From CAZSSM01 sp964609385 (GTDB lineage: Bacteria > Planctomycetota > Planctomycetia > Isosphaerales > Isosphaeraceae): a stretch of 64,000 nt of DNA. Each line of letters opens with the position of its first letter. Position 1 is the first letter of the stretch. The stretch is taken from positions 13,253 to 77,252 of the forward strand of contig CAZSSM010000027.1 in the NCBI GenBank assembly GCA_964609385.1. The letters run 5' to 3'. This document shows positions 57,201 to 64,000 of the stretch, in pieces. Below the pieces are notes generated by a model, which searched no databases, was not told where the DNA came from, and saw only the letters and a program-made list of their open reading frames with translations. Both the position numbers and the translations under genes were made by a program.

Positions 57201-57915
57201 GTTGATGATGACGTTGAATCGCTTCCTTGAAGCTCTCGCCGCGGATCAGGCGCATCGCGTAGTAGAGCCGTCCGTCGTCGTAGCGGCCGAGCCCGTAGAC
57301 TGGGACGATCCCTGGGTGTTCGAGACGTCCGGTGATCTCAGCCTCGAGTTCGAAGCGGTCGCGGCTGACCGGATCGTCGCGGAACTGGGACTGCAACTCT
57401 TTGAGGGCGACCTCGCGCCGGAGTTCGTTGTCGACCGCGATCGAGACCGAGCCGATGCCCCCGCTGGCCAAGGCGCGTTGGATCCGATAGCGCGACGCGA
57501 GCGACTCGCTATCCGATCCCTGAGCCATCGGTCTCGGTCCGCTCGACGCATCGAGCGTCAGACCATCACGGGAGGGAGGGATGTGATCGATCGTCATGTC
57601 GGGCGAATCCAAGGCGAATGGTCCAGCCTCGACCGGGTGGGAGAGCGTCGCTTCGTTGTCGGATTCGGCTTCAGCCTCCTCATCGACGGCTGAAGGTTGT
57701 TGACGATCGTTATGGATCTCGGCGAGTCGTTGGAGCGCCTCGCGGTCGGAATCGGCGAGCGATCCCCGTCTAATCAAGACCGAGACGAAGTCAGGATCCG
57801 ACTCCTCTCCAGCACACCAGGCCTGCAAGGCGTCGAGCAACTGGGAGCGGTCGAGAAAACCCATCTGCAACGCGAGCATTCCCAGGCGTAGCGAATCCGT
57901 CTCGAGAGCGGGCAT
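54295..57915 (-). CDS. serine/threonine protein kinase with a degenerate FGE-sulfatase domain
   Basis: 1206 residues. A helical N-terminal module (about 1-70) precedes a Hanks-type kinase domain (about 135-475): the glycine loop ALASGGIGSV, VALKEL, HRDLKPSN, VVDWGMA (DWG for DFG) and GTPCYMSPEQA. One transmembrane segment (about 500-520) is followed by a HEAT-like helical region (about 530-900) and an FGE-sulfatase/SUMF1 domain (about 930-1205; YRLPTEREWENACRAG, YGNVFEWMHD, RGGSF, GFRIAR). The two catalytic cysteines of true FGE are absent from the C-terminal part. ATG 57915 is the most plausible start. It is divergent from an ECF sigma factor gene, a pairing typical of planctomycetes. Confidence 0.9.
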   Translation of the reverse strand: MPALETDSLRLGMLALQMGFLDRSQLLDALQAWCAGEESDPDFVSVLIRRGSLADSDREALQRLAEIHNDRQQPSAVDEEAEAESDNEATLSHPVEAGPFALDSPDMTIDHIPPSRDGLTLDASSGPRPMAQGSDSESLASRYRIQRALASGGIGSVSIAVDNELRREVALKELQSQFRDDPVSRDRFELEAEITGRLEHPGIVPVYGLGRYDDGRLYYAMRLIRGESFKEAIQRHHQRPTEIDASDPSAPLEQNESIGEHSVAFRQLIHCLVDVCQTMAYAHDRGVIHRDLKPSNIMLGRYGETLVVDWGMARILGQPDMAFAVTTPEHRPGPIDPLESLHPTGPTGEETALALQSRTASHHTEPGSTHGTPCYMSPEQARGDLDRLGPASDIYSLGATLYEMLVGKPPLIGIPLTHLLERVQNGEIPPPRQLNPRVSSALQAICLSAMAVAPEDRYPSARQMAHDLERWLADEPVSVHRDAWPIRARRWARRHRTRVAAMAAASIVLIGSLTVFGYQTHMQQVRRDADALGLVQTLMEADIARVPGLIDRIDDDAPRVLPLLVERFESDPSSSPSRTNLAMALLAIQPTGAAEVDEVDDVLVPALLEADWEDVPLLRDALTPHLRSVAESFQTILQDPDEDASRRLRAAAALAVRASADDDPKGKTPAGDLIRTIVEEPDALPVLRDLFEPRRAELLSDLLAIFAADDPSRTAERRAAAGLLDAYAQTPDEIILVLRDSNDAEFEAWFGRLPDDPETRTLLTGHLDDLETNRPQVISERDARRIGRLTTALIRLGEAGPVWPQIGSGAPPEVRTEILHVLPRLDRQLQALPAVVERLSLEDDPTARQTLILMIGEYLQVQDPERVQSTLLSRRPELLDQLSTWYRRDPDPGVHGAIDWLLRRGLGLDSQIARIDNESAGEPPTTEIGWFVDGQETTFTTFRGPISFVYGSPGDEPARMGNESYQYTTTLARSYALANREVTKEQYQRFVNWCQLNGFDTIRIPRETTSYADPEDPNACPVLGLTWYEAAAYCRWLGDREGLSEADQCYPPLTEILAAASNPEATLRLPADVLARPGYRLPTEREWENACRAGSRTSRHFGGTTRWLDAYGWFADNSGNRSHPVAMLKPNPVGLFDVYGNVFEWMHDDTGLDESSIEVRGEVPRSLRGGSFIYLGDNLRSAYRYEFRPANVFFTLGFRIARTLPE

Positions 57916-58249
57916 GGAGAGATTCCCAACAATCAACGAATCGACCAAGTACGACGATGACGAAGTCGCCTGTGCGAGGTCGGTCTCAGGGTCGGCCCGT
58001 GTATTTCCGGCGACGCGATTGTAGGATACCGAACGGGGCTGGTCTTGACCCGCCGATCTGTATGGGAAATCACAAGTACGACGCTTGCCCTCGAGGCGAT
58101 CCGGTAACGGATCTTTCTCGACGATCGTCGGAGAGTTGTTCCCGTCGATCACTTTCCGGGATAGAACGGAAAGCGTATCGCGTATCGGGTTCTGTCGCGT
58201 CGTGATCTGGGTTTAGTTGCGAGCGCGTTGTGGTGGAACGGGAGGAGCC
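57916..58249. promoter_or_regulatory. divergent promoter region of kinase and ECF sigma genes
   Basis: A 334-bp region with an inverted repeat CTTTCCG (58152-58158) and CGGAAAG (58167-58173), 8-base spacer, which could be an operator or hairpin. It is followed by a short direct repeat (GTATCGC, GTATCGG). The ECF gene has a strong GGGAGGAG site at 58240-58247. Confidence 0.4.
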
Positions 58250-58888
58250 ATGACCGAACGGACGGGCGACGAGACGGTCACGCACTGGATCCGGAACGTG
58301 AAGTCGCGTGACGAGGAGGCGTTGCGGAAGATCTGGGAGCGCTACTTCGATAAGGTGACTCGGGTGGCGCGCCATCGTCTCGGGCCCAGCCGAGGGGGCG
58401 ACGCGGATGAGGAAGACATCGCGTTGGACGTCTTCGAGAGCTTCTACGTGGGCATGGCCAAAGGGCAGTTCCCTCGCCTGGAAAACCGTGACGATCTCTG
58501 GCAGATCCTCGTGGTCCTGACGGCCCGTCGGGCGATCAACGCGCGTCAGCATCGGCGGGCGGCCAAGCGTGGCGGCGGCGCGGTTCGTGGCGACTCGATC
58601 GCGCCTTCGACGTCCGACTCGAGTCGGGTCGGCGGTCTCGACCGGCTGGCCTCGGACGCTCGGGAACCCGGGTTCATCGCCCAGGTTATGGAGGAATGTG
58701 AGTACTTGATCGAGATCTTGGAGACCGACGAGTTGCGACGGATCGCACGATGGCGACTGGAAGGATATAGCACCGAGGAGATCGCCGGGCCGGATCGACT
58801 CGATTGTTCGGTCCGGAGCGTTGAACGGAAGCTCAACCGGATTCGTCAACGCTGGCGTGAATCGCGCGATCTCGATCTGCCGATCTGA
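58250..58888 (+). CDS. ECF-family RNA polymerase sigma factor
   Basis: 212 residues with sigma-2 (about 20-90; ALRKIWERYFDKVTRVAR, FESFYVGMAKGQF) and sigma-4 (about 150-205; LRRIARWRLEGYSTEEIA, CSVRSVERKLNRI). ATG 58250 follows GGAGGAG. The divergent kinase makes this an ECF-kinase pair, in which phosphorylation rather than a classical anti-sigma factor probably controls the sigma factor (known for related planctomycete groups; here inferred). Confidence 0.88.
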   Translation: MTERTGDETVTHWIRNVKSRDEEALRKIWERYFDKVTRVARHRLGPSRGGDADEEDIALDVFESFYVGMAKGQFPRLENRDDLWQILVVLTARRAINARQHRRAAKRGGGAVRGDSIAPSTSDSSRVGGLDRLASDAREPGFIAQVMEECEYLIEILETDELRRIARWRLEGYSTEEIAGPDRLDCSVRSVERKLNRIRQRWRESRDLDLPI

Positions 58889-58990
58889 GCAATGATCGTT
58901 CGAGTAGATAATCACTTTGCTAACGATCGACGAGATCGTGCCGTCGATCGTCAACAGGGCTTGGAATACCGCTCGAATTGTGGTTCCCGG

Positions 58991-59767
58991 TCAGCCCTGT
59001 CCGGACATCGCGCCGGGGAGGTGGAGCCCGCACTCCTGCTTGAGGCCGTGATAGCGGGTGTGTCGAGCGTCCTGGTCACGGGGCGACTCACCTGGCTTGA
59101 GGGGACGGCTGTTGTGCCAGTCGCCGACGGTCGCGTAGCCCTGCTCAAAGAGCGGATGGTGGGGCAGTCCGTGCCGCTCCAGGTAGTAGTAGGTCTCACG
59201 TGACGACCAGTGGAGGATCGGCAAGATCTTGTACCGCCCGCCGTCGAAGCTGATGCGCGGCAGGTCGCGTCGGTAGTCGGTCTGCGAAGCGCGGAGTCCG
59301 GCCAACCAGGCCTGGACCCCGAAGTCGTCGAGGGCCCGCCGCATCGGCTCGACCTTACGGATCCGGTCGTAGAGGTCGAGGTCAGCCGGATCGTCGCTCT
59401 CCCAGAGCCGACCGTGCGTGGCCTCCATCCGCGCCGGGCTCATCTCCGACTGGACAACGTGTAGGTTGAGGTCGAGCCGCTTGGTGAGCTGATCGGCATA
59501 ACGATATGTTTCGGCAGGAAGGTATCCGGTATCGACCCAAAGGACGGGAATATTGGGCCTGACCTGCGTGACCAGGTGGAGCATGGCCGCCGACTGGATC
59601 CCGAAGCTGGTGCTCATGACCAAGCAGTCGCCGAAGTTGTCGATCGACCAGCGGACCAGTTCGACCGGGTCGAGCCCGGCCAGCTTCGCGTTGAGCATGG
59701 GCAGATCGAACCGATCGTGGCTGATTTTCCCGCACTTCGCTCGGGTCACTTGGGTCGCTGTGGTCAT
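58991..59767 (-). CDS. cysH: phosphoadenylylsulfate (PAPS) reductase
   Basis: 258 residues with MSTSFGIQSAAMLHL, VLWVDTGYLPAETYRYA, the GLRASQTDYR motif and the catalytic KQECGLH near the C-terminus. The paired cysteines of Fe-S-containing APS reductases are absent, suggesting the PAPS-using, thioredoxin-dependent type. It reduces activated sulfate to sulfite. No other sulfate genes are adjacent. Confidence 0.92.
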   Translation of the reverse strand: MTTATQVTRAKCGKISHDRFDLPMLNAKLAGLDPVELVRWSIDNFGDCLVMSTSFGIQSAAMLHLVTQVRPNIPVLWVDTGYLPAETYRYADQLTKRLDLNLHVVQSEMSPARMEATHGRLWESDDPADLDLYDRIRKVEPMRRALDDFGVQAWLAGLRASQTDYRRDLPRISFDGGRYKILPILHWSSRETYYYLERHGLPHHPLFEQGYATVGDWHNSRPLKPGESPRDQDARHTRYHGLKQECGLHLPGAMSGQG

Positions 59768-60247
59768 CGATGAGTATCCTTGCGTCCGGTGATCCTGTCG
59801 ATCCGTTCTGACTGATGGATTCCGGCGGCCACGTCCGATCGCTTCGCAACACGTCCGATCGCCGCTCCAACCTGGTTCTCAGGAACGCACGCCCTGACCC
59901 GACATCCACTCTCGTCGGTCTGTCTCCGCCTTGAAGAATCTGACCGCACAATAACCAAACCCCGACGGATCGAGATCCGCACGACATCACAACGAATCGG
60001 CAAACCATCCTGTTCTGGATGCTGAAGTTGACGACCTCATGGTGTTCTTGACGGCTCGCTGTGAGTTCTCTTACGCCGACTCGCTCACATTCCTCCTTTG
60101 AGCGTCCCCAACGCTAGGCGCAGCCTCGTTGTCCGCACACAATAAACGCTTGCATCGCTCCACGATCGCGATCCGATGCCGGGTCGCTTTGCTCCTCCCT
60201 GCTCCTGAATCGAGACGGTCGATGGGGATCCCTGACGCACCCAGACC
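59768..60247. other. 480-bp divergent gap upstream of cysH
   Basis: No gene is supported. Both the cysH promoter and that of the EEP gene should lie here. It contains the direct repeat listed separately. Confidence 0.5.
59830..59862. repeat. 13-bp direct repeat upstream of cysH
   Basis: CACGTCCGATCGC occurs at 59830-59842 and 59850-59862, with starts 20 bp apart (about two helical turns) and a 7-bp spacer. It is 63-95 bp upstream of the cysH start. It may be a regulator site; the regulator is unknown. Confidence 0.45.
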
Positions 60248-61105
60248 ATGACCACAACGACCTACCTGTTCTGGAATCTCAACGGCAAGGACCTGACCGA
60301 TCGGCTCCTCGCCCTCGTCGTCCACCACCGCATCGATGTCCTCCTGTTGGCTGAATGCAGCCACGACCCGGCTCGTCTTTCGGAGGGACTCAAGGAGACG
60401 GTCGGATCCTCGTTCCGATTCCCCCGCTACGTCGATCCCAACTCGTCGACGGGATTGCAACTGCATTACCGGACCGCGATGAGGATCCAATTTCATGAGC
60501 GGTTCCGCGACCCACTCAAGCGATTCGTCATCTTCGGTGTTGTGCAGCCACGACGTCCCGATGGGCTCGTTGTCCTGGCCCACTTACCTAGCCCACTCTA
60601 TCGGTCCCTGGAGGACCAAGCCCTCTTTGCCCGGTTGATGGTCGAGCAGATCGTGACCGAGGAGGAGAAGGTTGGCCACTCGAGGACCTTGGTCTCGGGC
60701 GATTTCAACATGGATCCGTTCGAGGGCGGGATCGTGGGAGCGGATGGATTCCATGCCGTGATGAGCCGAGACCAAGCGAGAAAACGCCAGAGGACCGTAT
60801 TCAAAAAGCCGTACCAATACTTCTACAATCCGATGTGGGGGCTGTTCGGGGATCGATCCGATGGGCCTCCAGGAACTTACTACTACTCGAATTCCGGCCG
60901 CGAGTGTCAATTCTGGCACATCTTCGACCAAGTGCTTCTCCGTCCCGACATCATGGATCACCTGATCGATCTGCGAATCCTCGACTCGGATGGCCATCGG
61001 CGACTGATCAACGACGACGGCAGACCCGATCGCGATCGGGCATCGGATCACCTGCCGATCCTGTTCCGAGTCGATCACCCGTTGGCTGAGGGGAGAGAAC
61101 GGTGA
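60248..61105 (+). CDS. endonuclease/exonuclease/phosphatase (EEP) family protein
   Basis: 285 residues. The EEP metal and catalytic residues are visible: N10/N12 in FWNLNG, E36 in LLLAECS, H112 in LAHLPSP, D152 and N154 in SGDFNMDPF, and the C-terminal SDHLPILF. The family includes DNases and phosphodiesterases. It is translationally coupled (GTGA at 61102-61105) to an unknown protein, suggesting a two-gene module. Substrate unknown; no signal peptide. Confidence 0.85.
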   Translation: MTTTTYLFWNLNGKDLTDRLLALVVHHRIDVLLLAECSHDPARLSEGLKETVGSSFRFPRYVDPNSSTGLQLHYRTAMRIQFHERFRDPLKRFVIFGVVQPRRPDGLVVLAHLPSPLYRSLEDQALFARLMVEQIVTEEEKVGHSRTLVSGDFNMDPFEGGIVGADGFHAVMSRDQARKRQRTVFKKPYQYFYNPMWGLFGDRSDGPPGTYYYSNSGRECQFWHIFDQVLLRPDIMDHLIDLRILDSDGHRRLINDDGRPDRDRASDHLPILFRVDHPLAEGRER

Positions 61106-61737
61106 CATCCCACGATTTCTGGCCCGACGACCTCAAGTTCGATGCGCCCTCCCCGATCACGATGATGAGGCAGCAGGCGAGATTGATCGGTGAAAAAACG
61201 GGAGGCGCCATTCAAGGATACGTCACACAATTCGAATACCCGGCCCCTTCAGGGAAGGAACTCGGAACCGACGAGCAATCGGTACCGTTCGGCCTGAAAA
61301 TCGTACGATTAGAGATCATGTCCGAAATGCTGGGAACGACATATCGAATCATCGATTTGATAATGTCCAGAACAGAAATTTACCCGGCGCTACTAACGTC
61401 AGCGGCACTCGATAGAAAAACCCAGTTCCTAACTGCTAAGAAATCCCTCGGGATCGTCGACCGACATTCCACCCGATTCCTGGAGTCCCTCTCGAGAGTG
61501 GATTCTTCGAGTCTCTTTGTTGGAATCGTTCCTGATCGAAAAAACACTGAAGAGAAATACATTGATTCGTCTCAGGTCTGCTTTGACTCCTCGGAGTTCG
61601 AAAGGTGTCTCAAAGAAATTTTATCATCTAAGCACATCCGGGCGGTTTTGGTGTCGTGGATGACCCGGATTCACGAACGGGAACTGGTGGGGGATGAGGC
61701 CCACCATGTCGAAGACCAATCCAAGAGTGTGGATTAA
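61102..61737 (+). CDS. unknown protein coupled to the EEP gene, low GC
   Basis: 211 residues starting at GTG 61102, overlapping the EEP stop by four bases. It has no recognised domain; it is mixed helical (QQARLIGEKTGGAIQGYV, EMLGTTYRIIDLIMSR, LESLSRVDSSSLFVGIVPD). Its codon use is richer in AGA, ATA and A/T-ending codons than neighbouring genes, indicating recent transfer. It probably acts with the EEP protein. Confidence 0.7.
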   Translation: MTSHDFWPDDLKFDAPSPITMMRQQARLIGEKTGGAIQGYVTQFEYPAPSGKELGTDEQSVPFGLKIVRLEIMSEMLGTTYRIIDLIMSRTEIYPALLTSAALDRKTQFLTAKKSLGIVDRHSTRFLESLSRVDSSSLFVGIVPDRKNTEEKYIDSSQVCFDSSEFERCLKEILSSKHIRAVLVSWMTRIHERELVGDEAHHVEDQSKSVD

Positions 61738-61825
61738 ACCAGAGGCCATCCTGACATCACGCTTCAGACCCGAATCGTTCGGTGGGTGGCTTGGATGCTT
61801 GTCAGCGAGGAGGACCTGGCACCCG

Positions 61826-63622
61826 ATGGCCTTATTGAGTTTGCGTGGAGTGACCCTGAATTATGGGGGCCGGGCGATCCTGGACGGGGTCGACCTGGAG
61901 GTGGAGCGCAACGAGCGGATTTGCCTTCTGGGCCGCAACGGCGAGGGCAAGTCGACGTTGTTGAAGGTCCTGCTGGGCGAGGTGACACCCGACTCTGGAG
62001 AGGTGCTCCGACAGCAGGGGGTTCGGGTGTCGCGAATGATCCAGGAGGTCCCGCTGGACCTGGATCGGACCGTGGGTCAGATCGTCGCCGAGGGGTTGGC
62101 CGAGCACGAGACCGATGGTCCGATCGAGGCCGACGACTACCGTGTCCTGACGATCGTCTCGCAGGTCGCGCTCGATCCCGAGGCGCGCTTCGAATCGCTC
62201 TCCTCGGGCCTCAAGCGGCGCGCCCTGCTCGGCCGTGCGTTGGTCGCCGAGCCGGACGTCCTCCTGCTCGACGAGCCGACAAACCACCTCGACGTTACCT
62301 CGATCGCCTGGCTCGAAGACTTCTTGATTCGATTCGACGGCACGCTCTTGTTCGTCACCCACGACCGAGCCTTCCTAAACCGCTTGGCGACCCGGATCCT
62401 CGAATTAGATCGTGGCCATCTCTCCAGCTACCGTTGTGACTACGCGACCTACCTCGACCGTCGCGAGGAGGAGCGGGCCGCCGAGGAGAAGCAAGCGGCC
62501 CTGTTTGACAAACGTCTAGCGCAGGAGGAGGTTTGGATTCGCCAGGGAATCAAGGCCCGTCGGACCCGCAATGAAGGACGCGTCCGCGCGCTCAAGGCGA
62601 TGCGCGAACAACGTCGGAGACGTCGAGAACGGCAAGGGACCGCCCACATACAGGCCCAGGAGGCCCAACGTTCCGGGACGCTCGTCATCGAGGCCGAGGC
62701 CGCCTCAGTCCGCGTCGGGCAGCGGACGATCCTCCAAGACGTCGACGCCACCCTCCTCCGTGGAGACAAGGTCGGGATCATCGGGCCCAATGGTGCCGGC
62801 AAGACGACCTTGCTCCGGCTCCTGCTCGGCGAACTAGAGCCTGAAGCCGGCGAGGTCCGTCACGGGACGAACCTGGAGGTCGCCTACTTCGACCAGCTTA
62901 AGACCACCCTCGACGATGCCAAGACTGTCCAGGAGAACGTCAGCGAATACGAGACGATCACCATCGATGGCCGTTCGCGCCATGTGATCGGTTACCTTCA
63001 AGACTTCCTCTTCGAACCCGAACGTGCCCGGGTTCCGGTCAAGATTCTCTCCGGAGGCGAGCGGAGCCGCGTCCTGCTGGCCCGACTCTTCACCAAGCCC
63101 TCCAACGTCCTGGTCCTCGACGAGCCGACCAATGACCTCGACATCGAGACCCTCGAGCTGCTCGAGACCCTGCTGAGCGACTACGGCGGGACCGTTCTCT
63201 TGGTCAGCCACGACCGGGCATTCCTCGACAACGTCGTCACCAGCACCCTAGTCATCGATCGAGACGGTCGCGTCAAGGAGTATGCCGGCGGTTACGAGGA
63301 CTACCTTGTTCAGCGCAAACAGGACGAGGCTACCGCCGCTCCTCCGACTTCCAAGACGGCCGCCTCGACCAAGCCCAAGTCGCAGCCCGCCGACAAACCC
63401 CGCAAGCTCAGCTACAAGGAGAAGAAGGAGCTGGAGGCGCTGCCAGCGCGGATCGAGCAACTGGAGGCCGAGCGGCAACAGATCCACGACGCCATGGCTG
63501 ATCCCGAGTTCTATCGCCAACCGGCCGAGGCCATCCCTCAGACCAAAGCGCGGCTCGATGCCCTCGACACCGAACTAGCCGAGGCCTATCATCGCTGGGA
63601 GACTCTAGAATCGCTTGAGTGA
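61826..63622 (+). CDS. uup: ABC-F family ATPase (Uup-like)
   Basis: 598 residues with two ABC cassettes: Walker A GRNGEGKST and GPNGAGKTT; signatures LSSGLKRRALLGRAL and LSGGERSRVLLARLF; Walker B LLLDEPTNHLD and LVLDEPTNDLD. No transmembrane domain. A C-terminal coiled coil (about 510-598), as in Uup, binds DNA or the ribosome. ATG 61826 lies after AGGAGG (about 12 bases upstream); the longer in-frame start would overlap the preceding gene. Confidence 0.92.
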   Translation: MALLSLRGVTLNYGGRAILDGVDLEVERNERICLLGRNGEGKSTLLKVLLGEVTPDSGEVLRQQGVRVSRMIQEVPLDLDRTVGQIVAEGLAEHETDGPIEADDYRVLTIVSQVALDPEARFESLSSGLKRRALLGRALVAEPDVLLLDEPTNHLDVTSIAWLEDFLIRFDGTLLFVTHDRAFLNRLATRILELDRGHLSSYRCDYATYLDRREEERAAEEKQAALFDKRLAQEEVWIRQGIKARRTRNEGRVRALKAMREQRRRRRERQGTAHIQAQEAQRSGTLVIEAEAASVRVGQRTILQDVDATLLRGDKVGIIGPNGAGKTTLLRLLLGELEPEAGEVRHGTNLEVAYFDQLKTTLDDAKTVQENVSEYETITIDGRSRHVIGYLQDFLFEPERARVPVKILSGGERSRVLLARLFTKPSNVLVLDEPTNDLDIETLELLETLLSDYGGTVLLVSHDRAFLDNVVTSTLVIDRDGRVKEYAGGYEDYLVQRKQDEATAAPPTSKTAASTKPKSQPADKPRKLSYKEKKELEALPARIEQLEAERQQIHDAMADPEFYRQPAEAIPQTKARLDALDTELAEAYHRWETLESLE

Positions 63623-64000
63623 TCTATGGATTTCACGTAAAGAAGTTCTAACATTCGATAAAAATAATAATTTCTTATTAAACCGAGGGCTGAGCCGATC
63701 GTTCCTGCAAGCAGCCTCACTCGATCGTCCTTCCTTGAGTCCGATCCCCGTGCAGGATCTGGTCTCACTCGAAAGTCGGACGACTCGTTCCTTGGACGAG
63801 ACGGGATGAGCTGACGATCCCAATTCGGAAGCGGCCGATCGCTTTTCCTGAGAGACCACCGGTCGGAGGACTTAAACCTCGGGAAGAAAGGCTTGTGAAG
63901 AGTCGCGCCTACTCCTTAAACGGCGTCGCCCGACACCCCTTCGGGTTTCCGGCCACGAGTTTCCGGCCGTTTTTACTCGTCGATGACGGGTCGCTGCCGA
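63623..64000. other. gene-free window end
   Basis: 378 bp after uup. The first 80 bases are strongly AT-rich. No gene is supported; any gene beyond the window edge cannot be judged. Confidence 0.5.
63950..63974 (+). terminator. possible intrinsic terminator
   Basis: CGGCC (63950-63954) pairs with GGCCG (63965-63969), followed by TTTTT (63970-63974). The stem is only 5 bp and the gene it would serve, uup, ended about 330 bp earlier. Confidence 0.35.

Noticed and set aside
58070..58954. 294-codon frame on the minus strand over the ECF sigma gene
   Set aside because: The plus-strand sigma factor has clear sigma-2/sigma-4 motifs and a strong ribosome site; the antisense product has none.
63605..63859. 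Short frames after uup on both strands
   Set aside because: They overlap each other, run through an AT-rich spacer and have no recognisable features.

Overview
The window looks like a chromosomal segment of a high-GC planctomycete, most likely of the Isosphaeraceae type (inference). The indicators are two very large secreted PVC-type proteins with a C-terminal CxxCH haem domain, a DUF1559 prepilin-like protein, a serine/threonine kinase divergent from an ECF sigma factor, a type I sulfatase, a Uma2-family gene, and a respiratory operon coding for alternative complex III (ACIII) plus a cbb3-type oxidase. No tRNA, rRNA or CRISPR array was recognised.

Layout. 1-3.3 kb: an FHA-GAF-SpoIIE phosphatase, a SAM methyltransferase and a HesB/IscA-type Fe-S carrier. 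3.4-17.7 kb (minus strand): one long respiratory operon, transcribed actA-actB-actC-actD-actE-actF, then a small single-TM protein, ccoS, ccoN, ccoO and a CcoI/FixI-like copper P-type ATPase. Several genes overlap by ATGA. No ccoP or ccoQ is present, which suggests electrons pass directly from ACIII haems to CcoO. 18.4-23.7 kb (plus strand): a GH10-like protein that lacks the usual acid residue, then the translation/secretion group ffh, rpsP, trmD, rplS (no rimM between rpsP and trmD).

24.05-35.98 kb (plus strand): a compact 12-kb HK97-type phage morphogenesis cluster. Its order is terminase large subunit, portal, prohead protease, major capsid protein, fibre-like protein, adaptor, stopper, beta-helix protein, tail terminator (fused to two beta-rich repeats), tail tube, tail-assembly-chaperone-like protein, a short coiled-coil protein, and three unknown proteins, two of them tandem paralogues. 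There is no integrase, repressor, replication, lysis, tape-measure or recognisable baseplate gene. The order matches that of gene transfer agents and siphoviruses as far as the tail chaperone and then diverges. This is the best candidate in the window for an undescribed system: a domesticated, gene-transfer-agent-like or particle-forming element.

36-64 kb: kynurenine-pathway genes (kynU, kynB); a propeller/HEAT/haem protein; ubiX and ubiE/menG for (mena)quinone synthesis, which fits ACIII; a membrane-anchored HExxH metallopeptidase; a ThuA-propeller-haem fusion; a DUF1559 protein; a Uma2 gene broken by one frameshift; an inositol monophosphatase; a sulfatase; an NHL-repeat protein; a kinase ending in a degenerate formylglycine-generating-enzyme-like domain, divergent from its ECF sigma factor; cysH; a coupled pair of an EEP-family nuclease/phosphatase and a low-GC unknown protein; and an ABC-F ATPase (uup-like). 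Convergent gene pairs are generally separated by clear hairpins.
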